64,000 nt of DNA from Woeseiaceae bacterium (GTDB lineage Bacteria; Pseudomonadota; Gammaproteobacteria; Steroidobacterales; Woeseiaceae). Positions within the stretch are counted from its first letter, which is position 1. Every line of letters begins with the position of its first letter. The translations under genes were made by a program, and so were the position numbers. The stretch covers positions 19,377-83,376 of the forward strand of contig JASJBE010000011.1 in assembly GCA_030066655.1 (NCBI GenBank). Direction: 5' to 3'. The notes beneath the pieces were generated by a model that was not told the DNA's origin, ran no database searches, and saw only the letters and a list, made by a program, of their open reading frames with translations. Shown in pieces: positions 1 through 9,920 of the stretch.

Positions 1-80
1 AGCACGCCAATACTCATGCCGGCGATGACCAACAGCATGACGACGAAACTGATGCTCATCATCAGGAAAAACGTGTTCAC
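1..80 (-). CDS. nqrM: NqrM-like small Cys-rich protein, N-terminus only (truncated by window edge)
   Basis: Reverse-strand translation (V/M)NTFFLMMSISFVVMLLVIAGMSIGVL overlaps the apbE stop and matches the hydrophobic NqrM N-terminus; position downstream of nqrF-apbE is typical. Confidence 0.65.
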   Translation of the reverse strand, partial: MNTFFLMMSISFVVMLLVIAGMSIGV

Positions 81-1099
81 ATAGTCACCCGTCTGTCGAA
101 CGAGCTCGTGCTCGTTGCCTCTATCTCATCCTCGCGCCTGACCAGGAAGTAGCCGGCGACGTCGAGCTTCTCCGCCAATGCTACGCCCTCACCGGGGCCG
201 AGCACCAGTAACGCGGTTGCGAGCGCGTCGGCCTCGGCCGCGGAGTCAGCGATGACGGTAACCGCCGCCAGCTGATGCGCAACGGGCCAGCCCGTCTTCG
301 AGTCGATCGTGTGCGAGAAAAGCTGGCCTTCGTACTCGAAGAAATTTCGGTAGTCGCCGGAGGTTGCCACACCAACGTCCGTGACGCGAATCACGCGCTC
401 CGGCGCTCGGGCAAGCGGTAGCGGCTTCTCTATCGCGATCGCCCAGTTCCTCTGTTCTGCGTTCTTACCCCGAAGACGCAGTTCGCCGCCGACCTCTACG
501 AGGTAGTTCTCGACGTCGTTCGCGTCGAGCAGCGCCGCCAGTTGATCGACGGCATAGCCCTTCGCCCATGCCGACAGGTCGATATAGACGTCGGCCGGGT
601 CTTTGCGCATCGCCGACTCGGCACATCGGGTCTCCACCCGCTGGTAGCCTACTCGCTGCATAGCGGCGCTGATATCGGCCTCGGCGGGCGGCTCGGGCTC
701 AACATCGGCGGGCCCGAATCCCCACAGGTTCACCAGCGGGCCGACGGTGATGTCGAACGCGCCGTCGGTAAGCTCGCTGATCCTGAGCGCCTCGCTGACA
801 ACGTCGCAGAACTCGGGAGACACGTCTATCCAGTCGGTCGAAGGATTCGCATTGAAGCGCGAGATGTCCGAATCGTCGATGTACGTCGACGTCATTGCGT
901 TGACCGCCTCGAGCGCCCGGTCGATTTCATCGCTTAACCGCTGGCGCGACAGCGACTCGGGCGGCGCGACGAGTTTGACGCCGAAGGTCGTGCCCATCGT
1001 TTCCCCGGTTAGCTCGTACTGCGGCAGTCGCGTGTCGCCGTCACAGGCGGTCAGGTACAGCAGTGCGAATGCCGCGGTGGGCAGAGACGGCGCCCGCAT
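77..1099 (-). CDS. apbE: FAD:protein FMN transferase (ApbE family), lipoprotein
   Basis: ELTGETMGTTFGVKL, DISRFNAN, VDLSAWAKGYAVDQ, VEVGGELRLRG and SHTIDSKTGWPV motifs; LTAC lipobox; start chosen just after the nqrF stop. Confidence 0.93.
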   Translation of the reverse strand: MRAPSLPTAAFALLYLTACDGDTRLPQYELTGETMGTTFGVKLVAPPESLSRQRLSDEIDRALEAVNAMTSTYIDDSDISRFNANPSTDWIDVSPEFCDVVSEALRISELTDGAFDITVGPLVNLWGFGPADVEPEPPAEADISAAMQRVGYQRVETRCAESAMRKDPADVYIDLSAWAKGYAVDQLAALLDANDVENYLVEVGGELRLRGKNAEQRNWAIAIEKPLPLARAPERVIRVTDVGVATSGDYRNFFEYEGQLFSHTIDSKTGWPVAHQLAAVTVIADSAAEADALATALLVLGPGEGVALAEKLDVAGYFLVRREDEIEATSTSSFDRRVTM

Positions 1100-1103
1100 A
1101 CCG

Positions 1104-2348
1104 TCAGCCGCCGAAGTCGTCCAGGAGGATGTTCTCTGGCGGCACACCGAGGTCTTCGAGCATCTTGATGACGGCGACGTTCATCATCGGCGGCCCGCAC
1201 AGATAGTATTCGCAGTCTTCGGGCGCCTCGTGCTTGCCGAGGTACTGGTCGAGCAGCACCTTGTGAATGAAGCCGGTGTAGCCCGTCCAGTGATCCTCAG
1301 GTTGCGGCTCTGACAGGGCGAGGTGCCACTGGAAGTTGTCGTTCTTCGCATCGAGCTCGTCGAACTCGTCAGCATAGAACACTTCTTTCAGGCTTCGCGC
1401 GCCGTACCAGAATGACATCTTGCGGTGACTGTGCTTTCGCTTGAGCTGGTCGAAGATATGCGAGCGCATTGGCGCCATGCCGGCACCGCCGCCGACGAAG
1501 ACCATCTCGTTGTCGGTATCGCGCGCAAAGAACTCGCCGTAGGGACCGGAGACAAACACCTTATCGCCGGGCTTCAGGTTGAAGATAAATGACGACATCA
1601 CACCAGGCGGCACTTTCTCACTGGCACCCGGCGGCGGCGTCGCGATGCGAACATTCAGCTTGATGAGGCCTTTCTCGAGCGGGAAATTCGCCATCGAGTA
1701 CGCGCGCGAAACCGACTCGTCGACGTGCGACTCGTACTTCCACAGGTGGTAGCGATCCCACTCATCCCTGAACTTCTCCTCGACGTCGAAATCCGAGTAC
1801 TTCAGATCATGCGGGGGGCATTCGATCTGTATGTAGCCGCCGGCGCGGAAATCCAGGTCCTCTCCCGCAGGCAGCTCCAGCACGAGCTCCTTGATGAAAC
1901 TCGCGACGTTTTCGTTCGACTTGACCGTGCACTCGATGCGACGCACGCCGAACACCTCGTCGGGCACCTGCACCGCCATGTCCTGCTTGACGGTGACCTG
2001 GCAGGACAGGCGCATGTGATCCGCCGCTTCGCGCTTGTTAATCAGCGATCGCTCGGTCGGCAGGATCGCACCGCCGCCCGACATCACGCGGACCTTGCAC
2101 TGACCGCAGGTTCCGCCTCCGCCGCAGGCCGAAGCAACGAACAGGCCGCTGTCCGCGAGGCCCTGCATCAGCTTCATGCCGACGGGGATGTGCAGCTCAC
2201 GATCCTCGTTGACGGTCACGGTAACCGAACCGCTCGAGACGAGCTTGGAGCGCGCCCCGAGAATCACGAACACGAGCATCAGGACGATGGCCGTGAACAG
2301 GCCGACGCCCAGAAGCAGTTCCGTTACGAGAGTGTTCGTTCCCGCCAT
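1104..2348 (-). CDS. nqrF: Na+-translocating NADH:quinone reductase subunit F (2Fe-2S/FAD)
   Basis: N-terminal TM, 2Fe-2S motif [14 protein letters not shown]-terminal FAD/NAD domain; the listed ORF start at 2879 is over-extended into nqrE. Confidence 0.97.
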   Translation of the reverse strand: MAGTNTLVTELLLGVGLFTAIVLMLVFVILGARSKLVSSGSVTVTVNEDRELHIPVGMKLMQGLADSGLFVASACGGGGTCGQCKVRVMSGGGAILPTERSLINKREAADHMRLSCQVTVKQDMAVQVPDEVFGVRRIECTVKSNENVASFIKELVLELPAGEDLDFRAGGYIQIECPPHDLKYSDFDVEEKFRDEWDRYHLWKYESHVDESVSRAYSMANFPLEKGLIKLNVRIATPPPGASEKVPPGVMSSFIFNLKPGDKVFVSGPYGEFFARDTDNEMVFVGGGAGMAPMRSHIFDQLKRKHSHRKMSFWYGARSLKEVFYADEFDELDAKNDNFQWHLALSEPQPEDHWTGYTGFIHKVLLDQYLGKHEAPEDCEYYLCGPPMMNVAVIKMLEDLGVPPENILLDDFGG

Positions 2349-2350
2349 GC

Positions 2351-2953
2351 TCAGATCCCCGAAAAGCCCATGAAGCCCAGCGACATCAGGCCGACGATGA
2401 TGAAGGTGATGCCGAGTCCCTGCAGACCCTCGGGCACGTCGCTGTATTTCAGCTTCTCGCGGATGCCGGCCAGCGCGATCAGCGCGATGGCCCAGCCCGC
2501 CCCACTGCCGATGCCGTACACGACACTCTCGCCGAAGTTGTACTGGCGTTCGACCATGAACAGCGTGCCGCCGAGAATGGCGCAGTTGACGGTGATCAGC
2601 GGCAGGAAGATGCCGAGCGCGTTGTACAGCGCCGGGAAATAACGATCCAGCGTCATCTCGAGAATCTGTACCAGCGCGGCGATGACGCCGATGTAGCTGA
2701 CCAGGCCCAGGAAACTCAGGTCGACGTCGGGAAAACCGGCCCATGCCAGCGCACCGTCCTTCAGCAGGTAGGCATAGATCAGATAGTTGACCGGCACGGT
2801 GATCGCCTGCACGGTGACGACGGCGAGACCGAGGCCGACCGCCGTCTCCACGCGTTTCGACACAGCGAGGAAGGTACACATGCCGAGGAAGAATGCGAGC
2901 GCCAGGTTCTCGACGAACGCGGCCCTGATAAACAAACTGAAATACGCTTCCAT
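2351..2953 (-). CDS. nqrE: Na+-translocating NADH:quinone reductase subunit E
   Basis: NqrE-like membrane sequence ([29 protein letters not shown]), operon position. Confidence 0.97.
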   Translation of the reverse strand: MEAYFSLFIRAAFVENLALAFFLGMCTFLAVSKRVETAVGLGLAVVTVQAITVPVNYLIYAYLLKDGALAWAGFPDVDLSFLGLVSYIGVIAALVQILEMTLDRYFPALYNALGIFLPLITVNCAILGGTLFMVERQYNFGESVVYGIGSGAGWAIALIALAGIREKLKYSDVPEGLQGLGITFIIVGLMSLGFMGFSGI

Positions 2954-3612
2954 CAGTAGATCTCGGTCCGATGCACTTCGTGAATCTGGTAATCCGGTTT
3001 CTCGACCTGCGCCTTCTTCCAGGTCCGGATCGCCCAGATCAGGCCGCCGATGATGAAGAATGCGCTAGGCGGCAACAGCATCATGCCGTTCGCCTCGTAC
3101 CAGCCACCGTCGGAGGTCAGCGGCAGGATCTGGAAGCCGAGCAGCGTACCGGCGCCGAACAGCTCGCGCGTCGCCGCCACGGCGATCAGAATCGCGCTGT
3201 AGCCGAGGCCGTTGCCCAGGCCATCGAGGAAGCTCATGCCCACACTGTTCTTCATCGCAAACGCCTCTGCCCGGCCGAGCACGATGCAGTTCGTGATGAT
3301 CAGGCCGACAAATACCGACAGCTGCTTGCTGGTCTCATACGCGTAGGCCCTCAACAGCTGATCGGTCACGATGACCAGGGACGCGATGATCGTCATGTGG
3401 ACGATGATTCGGATGTTGTTCGGGATACGATTGCGGATACTGCTGATCGCGGCGCCGGACAGCGCGGCGACACTCGTCAGCGCGAGGCACATCAGCAACG
3501 AGGGCAGCAGCGACGTCGTCACCGCGAGCGCCGAACAGATACCCAGCACCTGCAGTGTGACCGGGTTGTTATCCACCAGTGGATCGATCAGGACTTTTCT
3601 CGTGTCACTCAT
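2953..3612 (-). CDS. nqrD: Na+-translocating NADH:quinone reductase subunit D
   Basis: NqrD-like membrane sequence, e.g. [19 protein letters not shown]; operon position. Confidence 0.97.
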   Translation of the reverse strand: MSDTRKVLIDPLVDNNPVTLQVLGICSALAVTTSLLPSLLMCLALTSVAALSGAAISSIRNRIPNNIRIIVHMTIIASLVIVTDQLLRAYAYETSKQLSVFVGLIITNCIVLGRAEAFAMKNSVGMSFLDGLGNGLGYSAILIAVAATRELFGAGTLLGFQILPLTSDGGWYEANGMMLLPPSAFFIIGGLIWAIRTWKKAQVEKPDYQIHEVHRTEIY

Positions 3613-3614
3613 CG

Positions 3615-4430
3615 TCAGGTTCCTTTCGCTTGTCGGTACTGCTCGAGGTAGGGCCCATACCCGTGCGGGCCGGTCCAGTACCGAACGAGATTCATGACGC
3701 CACGACCGGTCAGCGTCGCGCCGGACAGGCCGTCAACCTGGTGCTGGACGTATGGGTTGCCGTCCGCCACGGTGCCGCGCACGACCTCCATTCGCGGCTG
3801 GCCGTCGTCACCGTAGATCTTCTTGCCAACCCATTGCGCCTGCCATTCCGGGTCCTCGATCTGGTCTCCGAGGCCTGGCGTCTCGGCGTGATCATAGAAC
3901 TGGAGCCCGCTGACGGTCTCGCCATCGGGCTCGAGCGCCAGGTAGCCGTACAGCGTCGACCAAAGGCCGGTGCCTCGCACGGGCAGGATGATCTGCGACA
4001 GCTCTCCGCCGTCACTGACGAGATACACCGGCGCGTAGATCGCGCGGCGCTTGATCTTGCCGATATCGAGTTCCTCGGGGATCCTGACGCTCGTGTCCGG
4101 CTCGTTCGCGGCGGCGATCGGGTCGAAATTGTTTGCGTCGATAGACTCGACGTATTCACCCGTCTCCAGCTCGACAACGCGAGCTTCGATACGCTCGAGA
4201 CCCTGCTCGATATCGGCCCCCGGCTCCAGCAGTCCGGCAACGTCCAGGATAATGCGCTGGCGGAACCGGACCTCGTTCATCTCCTGGATCGGCTTGAGCA
4301 TGATCGCGGCGCCAGCCACGAGGATCGAGCAAACGAGGCTCAGGCCGATCGCGATCGTCAGCGTGTTGCTGGTGCTATCGCGGTCGAAAGCTTCGCGTTC
4401 TTCGTTGGCGTTGTTATCTGCGTCAGACAC
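3615..4430 (-). CDS. nqrC: Na+-translocating NADH:quinone reductase subunit C
   Basis: N-terminal TM, FMN attachment motif region [14 protein letters not shown] (SGAT). Confidence 0.97.
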   Translation of the reverse strand: MSDADNNANEEREAFDRDSTSNTLTIAIGLSLVCSILVAGAAIMLKPIQEMNEVRFRQRIILDVAGLLEPGADIEQGLERIEARVVELETGEYVESIDANNFDPIAAANEPDTSVRIPEELDIGKIKRRAIYAPVYLVSDGGELSQIILPVRGTGLWSTLYGYLALEPDGETVSGLQFYDHAETPGLGDQIEDPEWQAQWVGKKIYGDDGQPRMEVVRGTVADGNPYVQHQVDGLSGATLTGRGVMNLVRYWTGPHGYGPYLEQYRQAKGT

Positions 4431-5631
4431 TGCGCTTGATCCTCCGCTTGATGTTGGCCTGTACGACGAAGTGGTCGATCACGGGCGCGAACACGTTCGC
4501 GAGCAGGATCGCCAGCATGATGCCCTCCGGAAATGCCGGGTTGATGACGCGAATCAGCCACGTCAAAAAGCCGATCAGCAGACCGAATATCCACTTGCCC
4601 GTGTCCGTCTGTGCCGCGCTGACCGGGTCTGTCGCCATGAAAACGGCGCCGAAGGCGAAGCCGCCCAGCGCGATGTGCCAGTACCAGGGCATGGACATCA
4701 TCGGGTTTTCGCTGACGACGCCGCTGAAGATCAGCGACGGGATGATCAGCCCGAGAAAAACCGCGACGATGATGCGCCACGACGCGATGCCGGTGTAGAT
4801 CAGCATGGCCCCGCCCAGCAGGCACGCGATCGTCGATGTCTCGCCGATTGAGCCGGGAACCTGCCCGATGAATGCCTGCATCCACGTGATGCCACTGTCG
4901 GCGATGCCCGCCATGCCGTCGATTGCGCTGATGCCGAGCGCCGTCGCTCCGCTGTAGCCATCGACGGTGGTCCAGACGGCGTCGCCGGAGATCTGCGCCG
5001 GATAGGCGAAATACAGGAACGCACGCCCGACGAGCGCCGGGTTCAGGAAGTTTTTGCCCGTGCCGCCGAAGACCTCCTTACCGACGACGACGCCAAAGCT
5101 GATGCCGACGGCCACCTGCCACAGTGGAATGTTGGCCGGCAGGATCAGCGCGTACAGCATCGACGTCACGAAGAAGCCTTCGTTGACCTCGTGGTTTCTG
5201 ACGGCTGCGAAGAGGACCTCCCAGAAGCCGCCGGCCGCCATCGTGACAACGTAGATGGGAATGAAGAAGACGAATCCCTGCATGATGCAGTCGTAGAGAC
5301 TGTTCGGGTCGTAGCCTGCCCCCAGCAGCGCCAGCGCCGTTGCACGCCAGCCACCGATGTCTTCCAGCCCCATCGATGCCAGCGCCATATTGCCCTGGTA
5401 GCCGGTGTTCCACATGCCGACCATCAGTGCCGGCATGACGGCAAACACGACCGTGATCATGACGCGTTTCAGGTCGATCGCATCGCGGACGTGCGGCGCG
5501 TGACGCGTCACATCGGGCGGCGAATAGAACAGCGTGTCGACCATCTCGTACAGCGCGTGAAAACGCTCGTAGCGCCCGCCCTGCATGAACAGGGGCTCCA
5601 TGCGATCGAGTACGCCGCGTAATCCCTTCAT
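4423..5631 (-). CDS. nqrB: Na+-translocating NADH:quinone reductase subunit B
   Basis: Multi-TM protein with DGYSGATALG flavinylation motif. Confidence 0.97.
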   Translation of the reverse strand: MKGLRGVLDRMEPLFMQGGRYERFHALYEMVDTLFYSPPDVTRHAPHVRDAIDLKRVMITVVFAVMPALMVGMWNTGYQGNMALASMGLEDIGGWRATALALLGAGYDPNSLYDCIMQGFVFFIPIYVVTMAAGGFWEVLFAAVRNHEVNEGFFVTSMLYALILPANIPLWQVAVGISFGVVVGKEVFGGTGKNFLNPALVGRAFLYFAYPAQISGDAVWTTVDGYSGATALGISAIDGMAGIADSGITWMQAFIGQVPGSIGETSTIACLLGGAMLIYTGIASWRIIVAVFLGLIIPSLIFSGVVSENPMMSMPWYWHIALGGFAFGAVFMATDPVSAAQTDTGKWIFGLLIGFLTWLIRVINPAFPEGIMLAILLANVFAPVIDHFVVQANIKRRIKRSV

Positions 5632-6977
5632 CAGCCGTTCACCTCTATTTCGTGGAGATTACGACGCAGGTGCTGGCCGTATTCGTATTTGCCGTTGCAG
5701 ACGAAGGAGCACAGGCCGAGGTCTTCCTCGTCGAGTTCAAGGCAGCCCAGCGCCTGTGCCATATCCGTATCGCCGACGACCAAAGCCTTCAGCAGGGGCG
5801 TCGGCAGGATGTCGAGTGGCATGACGCGCTCGAAACCACCGGTTGACACCATCGCTCTCGCGCTGCCGTTCTGTGAGCTCGTCAACGAAAACTTGCCCCG
5901 GTTCAGGACGTGGCCGGCATAGGCGCGCGTGAACGAGAATTTCTTTCTCCCGGGCCGCATCCACGCAAGAAACTCCCTCGGACTTTCCTCCTGCAGTGCG
6001 CAGACCTGGTTGTGGTAGCGGCCCAACCATGCGCCCCAACCGGAGCCGCGGCTGCCGGACAGCGGCGACCCTGAGACGATCCGGAGCTTTTCACCGTCGA
6101 TCTCGTCTTTTAGCAGGTCGACGGTGCTGGCCCCCAGCCGCGTGCGTACGAGCCGCGGGTTTCGCATCTGCGGGCCGCCCAGTGCGACGATACGCTCGGT
6201 CGGGATGCGACCGGTTGTAAACAGTCGGCCGAATGCGATGACGTCCTGGTAGCCCAGGTGCCAGACAACCTTGTTCTTGCAGACCGGCTCGAGCATATGA
6301 ATGTGCGTACCGACGAGACCCGCCGGGTGCGGCCCGTCGAACTCGGCGTGCCGGAATGTCTCGCTCTCAGGACACGGGATACCGGAGTTCGGCGCCGTGC
6401 AGACATAGACAGGCTTATCCGTCAGGGCGGCCAGCACCGCGAGGCCGTGAGCAAACGAGTCGCCGGCATCTTCTATGACGACGGCAGGGTCCGCGGCTAG
6501 CGGGTTCGTGTCGATCGCCGTGACAAAGATCGCCTCGGGCTCGGCATCCGGCGCGGGAATCTTGCTGTACGGACGCGTGCGGAATGCTGTCCAGAAACCG
6601 GACGCGATCAGCATATCGCGGACCTGCTGGCTGCTCAGCGTCGCAAGCGTATCAGCGCTGACGGCGTCAAAGCGTTCTTCGGCGTCGCCCTCCAACATGA
6701 TGACGACGGACTGCAGCACCCGACGCTGGCCACGGTTAATCGCGATGACCTTGCCACTGCCGGGCGATGTGAATTCCACACCGGGATTTTGCTTATCGAA
6801 GAAGAGGGGCTGCCCGAGACTGACCTGCTCGCCTTCACGAACCCGCATTCCCGGCTTCAGGTCAACATAGTCGGGCCCCAGCAGCGCCACTGTGATGATC
6901 TCGTTGCCGTCGGAAATAGTCTGCTGGGGCGGCCCGGATATCGGTATATCCAGCCCCTTGTTGATTCTTATCGGCAT
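5631..6977 (-). CDS. nqrA: Na+-translocating NADH:quinone reductase subunit A
   Basis: NqrA N-terminus MPIRINKGLDIPISGPPQQTI; first gene of operon. Confidence 0.97.
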   Translation of the reverse strand: MPIRINKGLDIPISGPPQQTISDGNEIITVALLGPDYVDLKPGMRVREGEQVSLGQPLFFDKQNPGVEFTSPGSGKVIAINRGQRRVLQSVVIMLEGDAEERFDAVSADTLATLSSQQVRDMLIASGFWTAFRTRPYSKIPAPDAEPEAIFVTAIDTNPLAADPAVVIEDAGDSFAHGLAVLAALTDKPVYVCTAPNSGIPCPESETFRHAEFDGPHPAGLVGTHIHMLEPVCKNKVVWHLGYQDVIAFGRLFTTGRIPTERIVALGGPQMRNPRLVRTRLGASTVDLLKDEIDGEKLRIVSGSPLSGSRGSGWGAWLGRYHNQVCALQEESPREFLAWMRPGRKKFSFTRAYAGHVLNRGKFSLTSSQNGSARAMVSTGGFERVMPLDILPTPLLKALVVGDTDMAQALGCLELDEEDLGLCSFVCNGKYEYGQHLRRNLHEIEVNG

Positions 6978-7133
6978 GCGGTTTGTCGGATCTCAGTCTT
7001 CGTAAGCGAAGTTCCAAGCAATTTATTGCTTCAACCGGCAGCGAACCATAAGTAAAAGACGCAGCGCGTTGCGCGTAGCGAACCCACCGTCCGGGCGGAC
7101 GCCGGGACAGACAGCAATCGGAAGAGAGGCCGC

Positions 7134-7973
7134 TTAGCGAGATTCGCTCAGGAGCCTGCCCAGCAGCTCCCGAACCAGCTTTGCCGCGACGACGCTGGTG
7201 ATTCCCGTCGGATCGACAAGCGGGTTCACTTCGACGACGTCCGCACCGACTACGCGGGGCGCCTTGGTATTGGCAATGACGTCGAGTACCTGGCGAACAC
7301 TTAAACCCCCGGGCTCCGGATGTGAGACCCCGGGCGCGAATGCCGGGTCCAGCCCGTCGACATCGAATGAGATGTATAGCGGCGAATCAAAGCGGAGCGC
7401 CGGGCCGGGGCCGTGCGACCAGGGCGGATGCACGTCGACATTGTGCTGCTTGAGCATCGCGGCCTGTTCGGGTCCGTAGCTTCGAATCCCGACCTGCACC
7501 AGCCGATCGACGAGACCCTCCTCGACGATACGCGCCATCGGGCTCGCGTGAGAGAAGGGATTCTGTTCGAACTCCGGGTAGATGTCCGGATGGGCATCGA
7601 AGTGCAGCAGGCTGATCGGCCCGTGGGCGGCAGCGACGGCCCTGATGATCGGGTAGGTGACGGCATGGTCGCCACCCAGCAGGACGAGCCGGTCGGTCTT
7701 CTGCAGTGCGTTCGCGACGCCCTTCTCGATCGCGTCGATCGGGGCTCGCGTCGCCGTCTCGTCAGGAATATCCAGGTCACCGTGATCGACGACCTGGTCA
7801 CTGGGCCAGACCTTGAAGCCGGTTTCGCTGTAGGCATTGGCCGACTCTGACGACAGCGCCTTGCGAATCGTCGGCGGCGCTTCGGCGGGTCCTCGCTTGA
7901 AGCTCGAATTGGCGTCGAAGCCCAACCCGAGCACCCCGACCTTACCCGACGTCGCACTCATGATCTTCAGCAC
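7134..7973 (-). CDS. Agmatinase/arginase (ureohydrolase) family protein
   Basis: GGDHAVTYP, HFDAHPDIY and SFDVDGLDPAFAPGVSHPEPGG metal-binding motifs; alternative start at 7961. Confidence 0.93.
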   Translation of the reverse strand: MLKIMSATSGKVGVLGLGFDANSSFKRGPAEAPPTIRKALSSESANAYSETGFKVWPSDQVVDHGDLDIPDETATRAPIDAIEKGVANALQKTDRLVLLGGDHAVTYPIIRAVAAAHGPISLLHFDAHPDIYPEFEQNPFSHASPMARIVEEGLVDRLVQVGIRSYGPEQAAMLKQHNVDVHPPWSHGPGPALRFDSPLYISFDVDGLDPAFAPGVSHPEPGGLSVRQVLDVIANTKAPRVVGADVVEVNPLVDPTGITSVVAAKLVRELLGRLLSESR

Positions 7974-8151
7974 CCTGAATACAGTGTCGCCAGAGCATAG
8001 GGGAACGAGCGGACATTGCCCAGCCGCGGTTGATCGTCAGCGGGCCAGCGCGCGAAACGGAAACACTTGTCATTGACAGCGTACTATACCGAGACTAACC
8101 GACGCCGGTGATGGTCCGGCGAGGTCAGATCTTACGCCCGGAGGTTGACAC

Positions 8152-8532
8152 GTGTGGTACCGCATCGCCGCTGACCTGATTTTGGTCATCCACGTCACGT
8201 TCGTCCTGTTCGTCGTGCTCGGACTCGTCGCGATTCTCTTAGGCGGCTGGCTGAACTGGAGTTGGGTGCGCAATCGATGGTTTCGGATCCTGCATCTCGT
8301 CGCTATCGGCGTCGTTGTACTGCAGGCGTGGCTGGGGCGACTATGTCCGCTGACGATCTGGGAAATGGCGCTGCGCGCGAAAGCCGGCGACGCAACCTAT
8401 GAAGGCGCGTTTATCGCGCACTGGCTGCAGTCGCTGCTGTACTACGACGCGCCGATGTGGGTTTTCGCTGTCGCGTACACGGCGTTTGGCGCGCTGGTCG
8501 TGCTGAGCTGGTTCCTGGTGCGGCCGAGGTGA
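8152..8532 (+). CDS. DUF2784-type small membrane protein
   Basis: MWYRIAADLILVIHVTFVLFVVLG...LCPLTIWE...GAFIAHWLQSLLYY pattern, multiple TM segments. Confidence 0.85.
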   Translation: MWYRIAADLILVIHVTFVLFVVLGLVAILLGGWLNWSWVRNRWFRILHLVAIGVVVLQAWLGRLCPLTIWEMALRAKAGDATYEGAFIAHWLQSLLYYDAPMWVFAVAYTAFGALVVLSWFLVRPR

Positions 8533-8563
8533 GCGGATTGAGGACCGTTTGGCTGAGGGTCGG

Positions 8564-9847
8564 TCAGTCGCCGACCTTCTCGTAAACCCGGACGTAGTCG
8601 ATGAGCATCTTCTGCGGGAAGATACTGTCGTCGATCGGGCCGCCGGCGCGACCCCACGCGCCGCCGACGGCGACGTTCATGATCAGGTGGAAGGGCTTGT
8701 CGTAGGGCCACGACTCCCAGCCGTTGCCCTCATTCATGTAGGTGAAGTAATGCTTGTCGTCGACGAAGATGTCGATGCGTTCCGGTGACCACTCCATCGC
8801 GTACACGTGGTAGTTCTTGTCGACGTCCTCAAGCAGGACTCGGCCCTTGCGCTGTTCCCACTTCAGCCAGTAGTAGGCCTCGTTGTGCACGGTGCCATGC
8901 ACATGACCCATCTCGTAGCCGACGTGTTCCATGATGTCGATCTCGCCGGACTTCGGCCACGCGTCGCAGGTCTCGCTGCCCTGCCACTCATCGCCTTCCT
9001 TGCAGGTCGTCGCATAGAAGAACGGGTCGCTCGGCAGCATCCAGATCGCGGCCCAGCTGCCCTGTCCGCGCGGCAGCTTCGCGCGAATCTCGAATCGGCC
9101 GTAGAGAAAGTCGCCTTTCTTCATCGAATGCACGCGACCGGACGTGTAGTGCGCACCCTCGTAGTCTTCCCGGTGCGCCTCGATGACGAGATGCCCGTCC
9201 TCGACACGCAGATTCTTCTCCCGCGCCGTGTAGGCCTGGTCCTCGTCGTTGACCTTGCGCGGCGCCCAGACATCGGGCTCCCACTTCTCGGGATCCGGCG
9301 GGCCCTCGTAGTCGAACTCGTCGTTCCAGACCATCTTCCATTCCGGTGACGGCCGGTTCTTGTGCCGGACTTCGAGTGCGCTTAAGACCGGCTGCATCGA
9401 ACGTGCCTCGAAGGCAATCTCCAGCCTGCCGTTCGTGACCTCGACGTTTGGCACGGTGATCGTCAGCGCGGAGTGGATCTTCCCGTCGCGCGACTTCGTA
9501 ATGTCGAGCCAGTGGATGCGGTGTTCGCCCTGGACGATCGCGTCGAAGAGTCGTACACCGCCGTGCAGGTCATGCGGCTCCGCGAAGTGGAACGTCACGT
9601 CATAGACGTCGTTGGCCAGCGGCCGCGATATGCGAATGTCACCCTCGCGATAGGTCCGGTACAGCTCGGGGTCCTGCGAGCCCTTGACCTCGTGCATCGT
9701 GCCAATCTCGCCGCCCTCGACGAATTCCTCGGCCTCGAAGGCGGTGCCGTCCATGCCGACGTAGGCCGGCCCTCCGACGTTGATGGCCCAGACCAGGTCT
9801 GTTTCCGTTTCGGGTGCTACTTCGATCTTCAACGTATTCTGTTTCAT
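8564..9847 (-). CDS. GH16 family endo-beta-glucanase with N-terminal malectin-like domain, no evident signal peptide
   Basis: GH16 catalytic motif GEIDIMEHVG (ExDxxE); N-terminal INVGGPAYVGMDGTAFEAEEF...RISRPLANDVYDVTFHFAEP is malectin-like; start set at MKQNTLKIEV. Confidence 0.92.
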   Translation of the reverse strand: MKQNTLKIEVAPETETDLVWAINVGGPAYVGMDGTAFEAEEFVEGGEIGTMHEVKGSQDPELYRTYREGDIRISRPLANDVYDVTFHFAEPHDLHGGVRLFDAIVQGEHRIHWLDITKSRDGKIHSALTITVPNVEVTNGRLEIAFEARSMQPVLSALEVRHKNRPSPEWKMVWNDEFDYEGPPDPEKWEPDVWAPRKVNDEDQAYTAREKNLRVEDGHLVIEAHREDYEGAHYTSGRVHSMKKGDFLYGRFEIRAKLPRGQGSWAAIWMLPSDPFFYATTCKEGDEWQGSETCDAWPKSGEIDIMEHVGYEMGHVHGTVHNEAYYWLKWEQRKGRVLLEDVDKNYHVYAMEWSPERIDIFVDDKHYFTYMNEGNGWESWPYDKPFHLIMNVAVGGAWGRAGGPIDDSIFPQKMLIDYVRVYEKVGD

Positions 9848-9920
9848 ATCAGACTCACAGGCGTATTGGGTGAGCGCCAACGGATACGTGTGGCGCCTTG
9901 ACTGCCGGAAGCTGTGCCTC

